DNA of 64,000 nt, from assembly GCA_963930645.1 (NCBI GenBank), contig OZ005648.1, positions 274,522,403 to 274,586,402 of the forward strand, in the 5' to 3' direction. This document shows positions 35,112 to 47,316 of this stretch, piece after piece; position 1 is the first letter of the stretch, and every line of letters starts with the position of its first letter. Source of the stretch: Salticus scenicus (lineage: Eukaryota; Arthropoda; Arachnida; Araneae; Salticidae). A model generated the notes under the pieces. The model searched no databases. It saw only the letters and a list, made by a program, of their open reading frames with translations, and had not been told where the DNA came from. A program made the translations under genes and the position numbers.

Positions 35112-35544
35112 TTTTTTTCTGATGGTGCAGCTGCTCATTATAAAAATCGCAAAATTTTTTTAAATCTATTTTTTCATGAAAAAGACTTTGGAATAAAAGC
35201 TGAATGGCATTTTTTTGTGGCAGCACATAGAAAAGGGGTATCAGATGGCATTGGTAGTACTGTGAAGAGATTAGCAGCTCGAGCCAGTCTGCAACATCCT
35301 TATACAGACCAAACAATGACTCTTTGCCTTTTGTTTGAATGGGCAAATTGCTAATGCTTTGGGCACACATTTTACTTACATTTCTTCCTTTCAGTATAAA
35401 GAAGAAAGCATATTTTTACAGAAGCGATTTTTATCTTCTTGTGTTGTTCCTGGTACCCAGAACTTACATACCTTTATACCCAAAATGCAAGCTGTAAACT
35501 TCCTTGCAAAGTCTACTGAAATTCCACATCAAGCACGGAAGTAA
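35112..35544 (+). pseudogene. Transposase-like fragment (SDGA...EWHFF...DGIG..VKRLA family)
   Basis: The plus-strand frame reads SDGAAAHYKNRKIFLNL, then KAEWHFFVAAHRKGVSDGIG and STVKRLAARASLQ, stopping at 35352-35354. A second frame from about 35335 continues with THFTYISSFQYKEESIF and VVPGTQNLHTFIPKMQA to a stop at 35542-35544, so a frameshift lies near 35340. I know this motif series (SDGA.SQYKN...EWHFFATSHGK...CDGIGGTVKR.A) from repeated uncharacterised proteins in many invertebrate genomes, which are most likely transposon-encoded. The conserved D, E and D residues would suit a DDE/D nuclease, but I cannot assign the superfamily. The rest of the protein is absent. Confidence 0.6.
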
Positions 35545-35665
35545 AAGTAACAAAAGAAGGAGAACTAGAGCTAGAAGAAATACATAGTTTTGTAACTTGT
35601 ATTTATTAAGCTCTCTGGTGGATAGGAAATAGGATGTTTTCTGAATGTTGATTATGACGCAGAAA

Positions 35666-36970
35666 AAACTAGTTGGCATAGGTGGACTCTGCTCAGTTCC
35701 CCATCATATGTATGTCCTCATAAATTTCTTGTACAGGACATATTATATTCATGTTAAGAGAAATGAATCTGACCAAACGCTTGACACAGTGACAGAACGA
35801 AATCCTCGCCTAATAGGCTACCAACCATTCAGTTCGACATATTTATCTTATTCTAATCTATTAATTTATTTTACTAGGGATCAATTTTGTAGTTTATTTT
35901 CATGCTACTATTATTTCCAATGCAACTTTCCCAAAAATGTATATTTATATGAAATATCGCCCCATTTTGCTATGTTGATAAAATATTAAATTTCAAATAA
36001 CTTACGAAATTTTCCTATTAGAATATTTGTAGTCAATCATCTTCATACAAGTATCATAAATGTTATTTTGAAATTGTCTGATATATTTATGATCCTCAAA
36101 ATGGACGTTTATGCTCGATTTTACCTTATTCTGCCATTTTATGTAAATCATAAATTCCAAATAACTTAACGATTTTTTTAAATTTGAAGATTTATACTCT
36201 ATGGTATTCATTTCAGTATCCTAAATAATATTTCAAAAGTGGTCTGACATCTTTATGATGAAAATATCTCTCAAGATTGATGTTTGTGTAAAATTTTGCC
36301 CTATTCTGTTATGATAAGAAATTCTTAAAATTCTAATAACTTACAAAATTTTTATATTGGAAAATTCATAGTCAATAATATTCATGTCAGTATCCTAAAT
36401 AATATTTCTAAAGTAGTTTGACATCTTTACGATGAAAATATCCCTCAAAATTGACGTTTATGTGAAATTTTGTCCTATTCTGTCATGTTAAGAAATTTGT
36501 AAATATCCAATAACTTGCGAAATTTTTAAAGTAGCATATTTATAGTAACTGATGTTCATTCCGGCATCAAAACTGATATTTTAAAACTGGTCTGACTTTT
36601 TACAGCAAAAATTTTTCATTTAACGCAAGTTTAAGTGAAATTTTGCCCTATTCTCCCATGTTAAGAAAATCGAAAATTTCAAATAACTGACGAAGTTTTT
36701 TAATTCGAATGTTGCAAATAAACAGGGTTCTTGCCAGTGTTGAAAGTAATATTTTAAAACTGGTTTGACCTCTCTGCGATCATTTGTTCATGAGATATCG
36801 TGTAAACAGACTAACAAACTAACAGACACCCTACAGACAGACACCATACTAATTTTGTCATTTTCAGATTCCTCACACCTAAAAACGTGTAAAAAAGTAA
36901 AAAAAAAAACCAATGTCGAAAATTTTTACGTTTACTTAAGTTTCCCATACCTATAGTATGATGAGGAACT
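35666..36970. mobile_element. TIR element family A, copy 2, with a ~173-bp tandem array
   Basis: This copy is inverted relative to 4254-6742. It starts with AAACTAGTTGGCATAGGTGG and AGTTCCCCATCATATG, and ends TATAGTATGATGAGGAACT. Its last ~450 bp match the first ~400 bp of copy 1. The middle is a different tandem array from that of copy 1. It lies in the intron of the Myb/SANT-like gene and interrupts the region right of the transposase-like fragment. Confidence 0.7.
35985..36700. repeat. Tandem array, ~173-bp unit, about 4-5 copies
   Basis: The phrase CAAATAACTTACGAAATTTT or a variant recurs near 35994, 36161, 36341, 36505 and 36684 (spacings 164-180). Each unit also has TTCAT..CAGTATC.TAAATAATATTT, GTCTGACATCTTTA(C/T)GATGA and TTTTG(C/T)CCTATTCTG. 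One and a part unit also occur, inverted, at 4430-4660 in copy 1. Confidence 0.85.
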
Positions 36971-38734
36971 AATAAAGATTAGCTTCCTGCATCCCCATTG
37001 TCTCTCTACTTCATTTATCTACCTTCAAAATCCAGATATACTGCAAATACTCTTAGCTTCTGTATTAACTAAAGTTGATTTAAGAACTGCCACTGGGCGA
37101 ACTTGTACACTATCTCCTGAAGAAAATGTCTCATCAGGCCCGGACTGGCTCCTTTGGGGGCCCTCGGCTAGAAATCGAAAAGGGGTCCCTTACTGAGGAA
37201 TTTAGAGGGAATAGAATATTAAAATATGTAATTTTAGAAAATTAGGCTTACATACCTAGAAATCAAATTTAGCTTTCTTACCACTTTGAAAATAGTGGAG
37301 TAAAAAAGAAAACATTTTCTCTGATATAGTTTACTTATTTTCACAATGAATGAATGAATATTTATATAATTTTTATATACCATACCTAAATAGTTCCGTG
37401 CTAGAAAAAATGAGTATACTTATTAATTACGAGTGGTTCATTATTCAAAAATGAGATAATGAAACTTTTTAGTTTTAGACAACCAAATCGCACTGTTGAA
37501 ACCATATAGTAACCTAAATGATACTGTAATACCTAAATAATTATTAAAATTGGATACAACGGTAATAAAATACCATGCATATTGAAATAAAGTCTTCTTT
37601 AATTGTGATTTAGTTGACACAAACTGTAAAATATATTGTCTAACAAAGAAAAATGGCTCTGCAAAACCTTTGTACTGTGCTGAACTGTGTAATTCTCGCT
37701 AAGATCTTTATTTAAGCGATTGTGACAGATTCTTTAATTCATCACAAAAACGACAATGAAAGATTATGGGGTTCGCCAAGGGAGGTCTTATACTAAAACT
37801 GTGAGAAGAAATTTTAAGAAACGAATATAATAACCGTTGCTAAGGGACGAAGCAGTGCTTTTATATGGGAAAATAGATTTAAAAGAAAAAGTCCTGTGTC
37901 GTACTAGATTAAATTATGTTTATTACAGAATTTTATATCTATACTTAGAAGACAAAAATAGGCTTTTTTTTTTTTCCTCTATAAAAGCTGTAATTTTATA
38001 GGGGAAAAAAAGCGCTGGGATCAGCGTTGTGCAGGCTGATGCTAAGAGAAGCAGCACAGACGTGAGCAGCAGGAACCAAAATCGAGATTTTCACTGATTT
38101 TTTTTTTTTTTTTTTTTGTGTATGTGATTTCAATATTGGTAACTGGTATGGAATTTTAAGATCATTTAAATGTAATAATCAGCTAACAGCGAAGCCGGTA
38201 AAGCCTACTAAAACCACAGCAACGCGTGGCCAGGTGCAGCTAGTTTTTAAATAAAATGTCTAATTTTCACCCGAAATAAAGAACCTCTCATTTAAAAAAT
38301 TAATTTTAGAAAATTGAATGATAGAATTGTTTTGCTGCTGTTTTTTTCCGGTAGATAAATGAATACTTAGTGTAATATCTTAACTTCCTACATTATATTG
38401 AGCAAAAAAGTTCCACTATTTAATGCAGTTTTGTTTGAATAAATAATTTTTATTGAGAATGGCCACCAGACATATGAAGAGCGAAATGTTGGTGACAGTC
38501 ACTTGATTTCTACTTTTATTATGATGATCTTAAAAGCAACAACAAAGCATAGCAAGAAACAGAATTAAGAGCTTGGCCAATTAGCAAGTATGGGGAAAAT
38601 ACATAAGTATTATTTTTATATAAAATCTCTATTTTTTATCTGAAATTAAGTACCTCTAATTTAAAAAAAATAATTTTATAAAATTAAATAATGTAATTGT
38701 TTTGTCTGAACTTATGAGCTAATGAACTAATTCG

Positions 38735-38927
38735 AGTATGTAAAAAAAGTACACTTCATACGGTTTTGTTAAATAAATCCTTATCGAATTACCTTGTTAA
38801 ATAAATCCTTATTCTTACACTGACTAAGAACAGAATTCGACAAGGATTTATTTAACAAAACAGTATTAACTCTACTTTTTTTATATAGGCATTTTTGCTA
38901 TTGTTCGGACACTTTTGTTACCGACTG
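38735..38927. mobile_element. Foldback mariner-type MITE, truncated copy
   Basis: The right part matches the neighbouring complete copy (GACAAGGATTTATTTAACAA, then ACCGACTG before TA at 38928-38929). The left arm is cut short and carries a small internal duplication of TTGTTAAATAAATCCTTAT. Confidence 0.75.
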
Positions 38928-38942
38928 TACCTGTTTAATGTA

Positions 38943-39156
38943 CAGTCGGCAGCATAATGTTTCGAGCACTAGCCAATAATTCCTATATTAAAAAAGTACA
39001 CTTAAGACTGTTTTGTTAAATAAATCTTTGTCGAATCATGTTCTTAGACTGCCTAAGAACATGACTCGACAAGGATTTATTTAACAAAGCAGTATTAAGT
39101 GTACTTTTTTTAGACAGGGATTATTGCTAGTGCTCGAATAATTTTGCAGCCGACTG
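38943..39156. mobile_element. Foldback mariner-type MITE, complete, 214 bp
   Basis: Flanked by TA (38941-38942, 39157-39158), with CAGTCGGC.GCA ends. Almost the whole element is one near-perfect inverted repeat around a five-base centre near 39048-39052: CGAATCATGTTCTTAG on the left mirrors CTAAGAACATGACTCG on the right. A transcript would form a hairpin with a stem of about 100 bp. Confidence 0.9.
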
Positions 39157-40355
39157 TATCATTATTGTCCCTCAAAGGCCGACTTTGCAACTCAGAAATG
39201 GAACTAGTTAACCAAGGATTTAGAAATTTGGAATTTTTGTCGACATCTAAAGATTTTCTATTCTTTTCGAAACGCCATTTTCATAGACACCTTTCATGTT
39301 GACACAGCTCTGATAATACTGCTTTAAGTACAAGCCTACAATGAAACTTAGGAAGTGAGAGTCACGACAAAGAAGTTAGTTTTATTAGGTATGAGCAAGA
39401 ATTGCAGTTCCAAAGAGACGTAACTATCACAATCTAGACGCTACATTTAAAATTTTGTGGTTGCTTCAGATAGAAGGAAGCAAACATACAGGATAAAGCC
39501 CTGTAACGACTAGGGAGGTGGAGGGGGAGTCCTCTGTTCCTGAGAGAGCCTCTAAAGAAACTTAAGTTTTAAAATATATGTATCTGGTAAAGTTATCGTG
39601 CCGTTGTTTTGACCTGAATAATTCGTTTAATTCCCCTTTAAGCTTGATAGACGGAAGGGAAGCCACTCACCACTATAGAGGAGTTTGGAGCGATTGTTCC
39701 GTTAAAAATCTAATGTAAAAGAAGTGACTGTTGCGTAAAATAGACCATAGATAAAAAAAAAAAAAAAATAACGAACCCATTTATATAAGACCAGACTAAG
39801 ATACGGCAAGCAGGGCCAATGCCCCAGGCTCCCACGTTGCTTTGGGCTATCGAATCCCTTTTAAAACTGATATTTAATGCCTTTTTATGGTTAGAAAATT
39901 AAGTGAAGATGCACAAGGAGGCCCTCCTAATCGGAGTGGGGACCTCCAATTATTGGGCTTCAGTCAGACTTTCACATTGGGTCTCGAGAATTGTAGTTCT
40001 GCCACTGGATGAAGCATGAAGCAGCGTGCTCCAAGAATGAAACATTCTCGACTTGACTTGTGCACGCATTCTAGATGAAAGCAATCAAGTAAGACAAGGT
40101 TTCTCATTGCAACGCTGGAATACTTGTTTGCAGTGAAGTTCTTTGGTTGCGAACTTGTTTGAAATTATGATCACTGCACAACATGCAATGAGTCAAAATT
40201 GATTGCAAATGCGTAAGATTATTGGAAAATAAATAGTCAAATTACTCTGATGTAACTAATTATAAAGTAACATATTTTGAGGGGGTTTCTGGGGCCCCCT
40301 TCAGCCGGGGGCCCTCGGCAATCGCCGACCTGGCCAGTCCGGGCCTGTGTCTCAT

Positions 40356-41323
40356 GCATCTTTTAAATTAACTAAAGATTGCTTGTGACTAGGCCATTAC
40401 AAAATGCTCATGAATATTTGTAAATATAATTTGCACAGAAGTTTTTTTTTTTTTTTTTTTAATCGATCCGATTAACTCTATTAAAAAACTTGACAGAACT
40501 AAGCATTGATCGATTAACCAAACTGATTAATTGGCACAGCCCTAGTATGTATATATATATATATATATAATTAACTTTTACCAATATGTTAATCTTCTAT
40601 AAACTTACATGAGTAAGAAAATAAATACAGAAGATTTGGCTTGTTTAATGGCAATACGGTCATTTTTTTCTTTAATTTGCTAATCTAATTTAAATTTTAA
40701 AATACTTTTGCATCTTGAAGTGGCAGGAAGTAATAAAATCAATTTATTTGAATGACAGATTCAAATGTAAAGCAATGTTTCCCCTACATTGCAACTTTCC
40801 TCCTCTTTCAGGACAATACCAATGAGTGGATTTTTATTTTTATTGCTGACTGAATTTTATGTTTTTATTTTGTGATTAATGTACATCAATGCCGTTTTCA
40901 GTTTTTTTTTTTTTTTTTTTTTTTTATTGTTGTTGTTTGTTTAATTGATTATTGCCATAGTATGTGAAGATTCAATTTTTATGTATTTGGAGATTCAATT
41001 TCTATTAATTATTTATTTTTTAAGATTTTGAGCTTTCAAAACACTTTTTTTTTTTTTTTTTTTTTTTTTTTTGTAGCATCTTGAATAAAGCACTAGAAGA
41101 CCTGGAGGCTGTAATTCTCAAGAAATAAGATTGGGTAGCACAAAGTTAATGAATTTTGAAAAATGTGAAAATAAAGGATACAAACTAGATTTTCCCAGAA
41201 ATGAACATGGCATGAAATTAAAACTCACAGCAGAATTTTTGAAAACAAAATATCTCTAACTGATCTATTCAATTTTAAAATAATTGCTAAGAAACACTAC
41301 ATGCACATATAAACAATACTTAC
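40356..41323. other. Intronic AT-rich stretch
   Basis: Intron sequence of the minus-strand gene with T runs (about 40442-40460, 40901-40926, 41045-41072) and an AT microsatellite (40551-40568). No further exon recognised. Confidence 0.45.
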
Positions 41324-41941
41324 ATGATTCTTGTGAATCTTTCTTGGGCATTCTTTTCCTGATTTCATTATTCATTTTGACAGAAGGCTTGCAATTATGA
41401 GCATGCATTTCAGATGACGAATGAAACTTATTTAAGCATATACCACACTGAAATAAAGGAGCTGCAGATCTTTTAGCTTTGACTTTTTTCTTTAACAATT
41501 TGGAGGCTTTTGTTACTGGGCTATTTCTCTTTTTAGGCAGAACATTTTTTAGATTAAAACGTGCAATAGAAGCAGACTTGGCAATTTTTTTCCTTCGTAA
41601 GCTTTTATTTGAGCGAAAACTAAGATCACTTGATCCATTACCATTGATTACTGGTTCGTCATCAAAAAATGGCATATGATAGAGTTCCGCCAATTCTTCT
41701 TGAAAAGGAATTACCTTTTTTTCAACATGTTTAACATTATATTCTAACATTGATTTGTATCTTGCACGCAGATATTTCATTTTATTGCGTACTTTTTCAG
41801 GTGTTGTGTTATAGCCAATAAGATTTAATTCTTGAGCAACATATTCAAGAAGCTGCTTCTTTGAATAATTTCCATCTTCAAATCTTTGAATATAGTTTTT
41901 ATGTAGTTCAAGCATTGATTTAGTTTCACCTTCACTCCACA
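41324..41941 (-). CDS. Internal exon of a Myb/SANT-like and zinc-finger protein gene
   Basis: Read on the minus strand, the exon follows an acceptor (TTCTATTATTTTAG, intron ending 41942) and ends at a consensus donor (CAT then GTAAGT, intron starting 41323). It is 618 bp long, with two bases of a split codon first and one base last. Its end joins in phase to the exon at 30934. Residues 1-75 are a Myb/SANT-like trihelix domain: WSEGETKSMLELHKNY, KKQLLEYVAQELN, then EKVRNKMKYLRARYKSMLEY. A basic, lysine-rich linker (RRKKIAKSAS, KKRNSP, KKKVKAKRS) suggests nuclear import and nonspecific DNA contact. Near residues 165-185 a CGICLNKF...EMHAHNC segment resembles a C2H2/C2HC finger. At least one upstream exon is needed for the start codon and I could not find it. 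No orthologue is named. Confidence 0.75.
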
Positions 41942-44916
41942 CTAAAATAATAGAAAAGAATTATTAGCAAAAGTAAATTAAATAAATAAATAAATATTCA
42001 AAAAATCTGAAGGGCATTAAAAATATTAAATTAAGAAAAAAAAAATTTCCAAACTTTTTTTTAAAATTATTATTTTAATATGAAAATAGTCTATAAATAG
42101 GGATTTGGAATAGAAGGGGGCGGGAAATTACATAAGACAAAAATATACTTTAATGTTTGATTTTAAACTTTCCCAATCTTCTTTAAATTGTCTTTTTTTC
42201 TTTCTTTTCCTTTTTTTATATATCTGATTTCCCATTGAAATAAAGAATCTTCATTATTTTTTCTAAATATTCAGGTTCTGTTATTAGTTTATTTAATTAT
42301 TTTTATTTATTTGTATTAAATATCAGTGGCGAAGCTAAGAAAAATTTTATGGGTAGGCTAAAGAAATATTAATTATGAAATGAAAAAAACAAAAAATGCT
42401 TTTATTTTTTTTACTTTCCGAAGATCCAAAGATACATATGTAAAGAAAATACTGTAATCATGACAAAAATTTGACTTTGAGATTTTAGTGTATCTATAGA
42501 TGAGAGGAGGGTATTATGGAATACCATTTACATTTCTTAAAATAACTTTACTTGTTTTTAATGAAAATCCCCAAAATCATGATGGGTACATAGTGTAATT
42601 ATTTAAAATGAATTGTCAATGAAAAAAAATCCAAAAAAATTTTGTTGTTGTTATAAAAAGCTTACTTTAAAAAAAAGTTACAAATGGAGGTTAATGTGAA
42701 ATAGTCGGGTAATATGGAATAGGTGGTTTAAACTGTTTAAACCAAAGAAAAACTAATCAGACTTCATAAAATCATCTTCGGAGAATTTTCTGTGACAGAA
42801 GATACATTTGGCATCTTTATTTTCTGTTTCTTTAGTTGAATATATGAAGTCAATTTCAGACGATACTATGAAATACCTAGTATTCCATAATATCCAACAC
42901 GCCATCTGTAAATTGATGGATAAAATATTTTCAGATAAAAACGACCAATGTATAACAAAATACAATTCTTCAAATTATAATGTAAAACTTTTCATTTAAG
43001 AAGCTACTCTATATAATATTTAAATAAGTTAATAATATTTTATTGAACTAAATATAGGTTATCATTTGAAATACTGAAAATATGAATAAATTTCCATAAA
43101 AGGAACATTTTTATAAAATGAAATTTTGTGAAGGTACAGCAAAAACACCCTAATTTTCGCTTGGATTGGCCCTTTTAAGTCATATTATATATATATACAG
43201 GGTAGTTATAATTGATAATTATAATCCCCTTTATAAACAGTATACTGCAGCTAAAATGGGCAAGTCAATGTGCACAAGTTATTTTATTTCTGAAAAATTT
43301 TGCAAATTCAGAAATTCTGTTTTCTTTTTTTAACATTTATATGATTGATTGTACACAAAAAGCATAATTCTTAAGGTGAAAAAATTGCTGGAGGAAAAAA
43401 AAAAAGTTTTTTCTGAAGAAAATTATTTTACTTAAGAAAGAAAAAAAAAAAAAGAAACCTGTGGTGGTAAAAGACAAAAAAGTTGCCTTAGTAAAAAAAA
43501 AAAAAAAAAAATCAACTGGAAGAAATAGATTTCTTCTAAGTAGAAGAAATGGAAGAAACTTTTATGAATTAATTGATTATATAAATTGCAACTTTGTAAG
43601 ATAAATAATTTTTTCTTATAGACATTTTTATTTTAAGTGAATTTCACTAGATTTAAAATAAATTATATATGCTCCCAGAAGCAGAAATTTCTAAACAAAT
43701 TTATCTGAGATCCAGGAGAGCTGAACTGGGCCTCGTATAACAAGAAGTATTAACAATTCATAAAATATGTAAAATTTGCATGCTGATATCTACCAAAGAG
43801 AGGAAACCAAAAGTTTAAAATTAAAAATTGATGAAAACAAGGGAAAAAATATCAAAAATTTGTGCATAAAGGTTAAATGTTTGATTTCAGTGTGATTCAA
43901 GTACTATATGCAAAAAGTTTTTAAATAGTAGTGTCCTTTGAAATCAGTGCTGAAATATAAATGCTAATACACATAAAAATAGTAGCTAATGCATAGATAA
44001 TTAAAATTTCGTCTCATTTTTTTATTTTATGCATTGCACAACCTTTGCATTTAAAATCATGCATTTTTATACATTAAAAAAATTGCTTATTTTATTATTA
44101 TTTTCGCATAAATAGCAGAAACGGTGAAAAAAACACCCCACCTCTTAAAAGCTAAAAAAAACATCACTTGCAGGTACCTATAACTTATAAATAAATAAAA
44201 CTTTGAATATTAATTAAATCTTACATCTGATATAATATTGTGCTTTAAGTTTAATTATTTTGTATAGTTAATATACTTAAATTTCATTTTGTTTTCTGTT
44301 GGTTTCTTCAATTGCTCTGGAAGAAATGAAACTCTGGAGGAAAGAGTTGCAAATAATTACTTTCAGCAATCATGTTAATATATTAAAATAAAATACATTT
44401 TTGGAAAATTTTAACGTGCTTTGGTGTGAAATGAAGGAGAACACACAAAAATTTATTAATGTTAAAAATTACTTTAGGATATTAATAGCAAAATATAATT
44501 ACAAATGTAGTATTAAACACAGGGGAAAAGTTTTGAGTTTCACAGAAATTTTCTTTTTTCTTTAATGTATTAAAGGAAAATACATACTTATTAATATCTG
44601 AAATAATTTTAAAGCTGAAAATATACAAGCTTACTTCTTACTTGGAGTTTCATATTCATTTGATTGATAGCATAATTTTTAAATACATATTATAATTCTA
44701 TTGAAAAAGAAAATTTCTTCATACAAATTTAATAATCTGGTGTGGGTGTGCCATTCACACAACTATCTCTTACCCTACATTTCAATACATTAAATTAACA
44801 AGATTTTAGATTAAGACATAAAATCAATAAGGTAAGATAATAGAGTTCAATCTAGTTTAAAATAATATAAAAAAGTTTTACGGAATATTTTACTGGACAT
44901 ATAATTCTGTATTGTT
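41942..44916. other. AT-rich stretch; one zinc-knuckle-like fragment at 42753-42965
   Basis: A minus-strand frame at 42753-42965 ends KCIFCHRKFSEDDFMKSD and a stop. C..C followed by a short basic and acidic stretch recalls the first half of a zinc finger in the C-termini of some pogo/jerky-type transposases, but the second half is missing, so I do not call it a gene. CAGTGGCGAAGC at about 42325 looks like a lone hAT terminus. AT microsatellite at 43184-43196 and several A runs. An upstream exon of the minus-strand gene may hide here. Confidence 0.35.
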
Positions 44917-45399
44917 CAGGGTTGGCAGGTTTTTGACGGTTTTATGTCAAAAACCTATATTTATAATTTGTCATATAAAAATTTAGCTTAATAAAATATA
45001 GTTCATAAAGATTTTTTGAAAAGTAAATAGATTGATGTTCTTTGAAAAACACATTGTTACAACATTTTGATTAATATAAAAAACAAAACTTTAGGCTTTT
45101 AAAATTTTATTATGAATTATTTCTATGTTCATTCAAAATAGGCTGTGATACTTTTATATATTATTATGAAATTTATTTATAACTATGCTAAATATAGCAC
45201 ATGTTAAACTTAGTTATGTGATACTTTAAAAATATAGTTGTTTTCAATAAGATATTATTTATAAAGTATGTTTTAAAAGGTAAACATATTAATGTTTTTG
45301 GAGAAACATTATTATAACATTTTGATTAATAAAAAAACAAAACTTTAGGCTTCTAAACATTTATGATTTATAAATCACTAGCTGCCTTCGGCGACCAGC

Positions 45400-45890
45400 T
45401 GGTTTGCAATCCTTGAAAATTCTGACTTTACGAAACTCCCGTTCGGTTACGCCTTTTTCCTGTTTCAGGTCTTACAACAGCTTACTGACATATAGTGAAA
45501 ATAGCTTTATTGACAAATTTAATTGCAGTAAATTCCCACTTGGTAGCGCCTGCGGCGCCCTCTTCCAGTTTCAATATCTGAAACAGCCTGTTCGCTCACT
45601 GTGTTACGATCTTTCAAAATTCTCACTTTAGCAAAGTCCATCTCTGTGGTGCCTGCGGCACCTTATCCCTGTTTTAGAACTTACAATAGCTTCCACGCTC
45701 ATACCGCAAATAGATTTGAAAATTTTAACTGTAGCAAATTTTTACTCAGTGGCGACTAAGGTGCCGCTTTACATTTCATGATTTGAAATAACCTGTTCGC
45801 TCACTATATAAAGGACCTTGAAAATTCTGATTGTGGCAAATCCGCAACCCGGTGGGGCCTACAGTCTCCCAATCTTCTCCCTGTAAGTAA
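45400..45890. repeat. Tandem repeat, ~100-bp unit, about five copies, in the Helitron
   Basis: The phrase AAAATTCT(G/C)AC(T)TT..(G)C(A)AA recurs near 45417, 45517, 45606, 45716 and 45823, followed by a (G)GTGCCTGCGGCACC-like GC palindrome (for example 45547-45560 and 45650-45663) and CTGTTCGCTCACT. GC content is locally raised over the palindromes. Non-coding. Confidence 0.75.
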
Positions 45891-45904
45891 TTTACTGATA
45901 ATCA

Positions 45905-46770
45905 GTGTTGGAGATATTGAATTATTAAAATGTCAAAGCGCCCTTTGGCGACAGATTTGTAATATGTACTCCTCAATTTCAGTTTAAAAGACTTTTTAAA
46001 TGATATTTTACCTATGAAATAATGTTAATTAGAAGCTGAGATACAAAGGTAATATAAGCATTGTTACAACAAAATTTGTGTCTGATTTTTTTTTTTTTTT
46101 TTTTCTTTGAAACTTGCGTGTTAAAAATCCTTAATACGAAATGCGAACGGAGTATCGGAATTCGAAAGCCTGCATCATAATTAGAATTGGAGATATTGTG
46201 ATAAAGGTGTTCTGGATTTTTTTTTTTTTTTTTTGTGGTTTTCTCTGAAACTCCTGTACGGAATTTAATGGCTTATATGGGTTTAAAAGTCTGTAATATT
46301 TCAAATGATGTGTTATAAGTAATTTAAGCATAATTAGAATTCTAGATATTGAATTATTAAAATATCAAAGCACACTCTGGCGACAGAGATTTGCAAGATA
46401 TACTCATCAATACTAATTCAAATAACTTTTTAAATGATATATTACTTATGAAGTTATGCTAATTTAGAAGCTGAGATACAAAGCTAATATAGACATTTTT
46501 ATAAAAAGATTTGTGTCCGACTTATCCATGGTTTTCTCCGAAACTTGCATAATTCTGGGCTATATAACGTTAAAAATCCTTAGTACAATATGTGAGCAGA
46601 AACTGGAATTCGAAACTCTGCAAAATATTAAAGAATAAAGGTGTTCTGGGTATTCAGTTGTTTTCTCTGAAACTCCCGTTCCTTTTCTATATTTTTGCCC
46701 CTTTGCTCTCCTCCCCCCCCCTTCCATTGCTAATAATAATTTTACACTCGAAAATATCTGCAATCAATTT
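45905..46770. repeat. Direct repeat of ~430 bp, two copies, in the Helitron
   Basis: 45905-46175 and 46335-46625 share GATATTGAATTATTAAAAT, CTTTGGCGACAG/CTCTGGCGACAG, GAAGCTGAGATACAAAG and GGAATTCGAAA in the same order, offset by about 430 bp. Each is followed by AAAGGTGTTCTGG and TTTTCTCTGAAACTCC. Confidence 0.75.
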
Positions 46771-47316
46771 ACCTTGCCTTGAAATTTAAATACACCAACC
46801 AATTTCAAACGCTGTAACTCTTTTTTCTTTGCCTTTTTCCCCCCTCCGTCAAGCCCTCCCTAATAATTGTACTCTTTCAAAAATATTTACAATCGAATTA
46901 TCGGGCATTAAAACCAAATACTACAAATTTCAATGGCATATCTCAATTTATAATACTGCAAAATATAAAAGAAAACTTAATCTTTTTCCAATAAATATGT
47001 AATTTTTGTTTATTCATATTTTTCCATGAAAACTGAACAGTAGCTTTATAATATGCTGTCTAAGCCGAATATTCATTTAAATATAAGGTAAATGAAAATT
47101 TGAAAAAGTTTGAAAATTGCAATTTCCCCCCCCCCCCCCCCCCCCACTATAAAACATGTGATATCTGAATTGATTACAACCAATTCCTTTTTCATCGCAG
47201 ACAATCGTCTGACTGTTGCAAACTAAATTTCATACTTTAGTTAATTTTAAAAAATGTAATTGTATCGATAAGCCGCTTGCACTCTTAGATTTGGAAAAAA
47301 AATTCCCCTTTCATTT
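46771..47316. other. Helitron interior up to the Copia insertion
   Basis: AT-rich with a C run of 19 (47127-47145). The last five bases, CATTT (47312-47316), are the left copy of the Copia target duplication. Confidence 0.6.

Larger units (their letters stand above)
37135..40347. mobile_element. hAT-type element, 3213 bp, 8-bp target duplication
   Basis: The terminal repeats CAGGCCCGGACTGGC are perfect at both ends, and GGGGGCCCTCGGC lies subterminally on both sides. The 8-bp duplication TGTCTCAT is exact (37127-37134 and 40348-40355). The interior is non-coding as far as I can read and houses later insertions (38735-38927 and 38943-39156). The element lies inside the large intron of the Myb/SANT-like gene. 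Confidence 0.95.

Noticed and set aside
42753..42965. Upstream zinc-finger exon of the Myb/SANT-like gene
   Set aside because: Only the first cysteine pair is present before a stop, and there is no consensus donor in the right phase.
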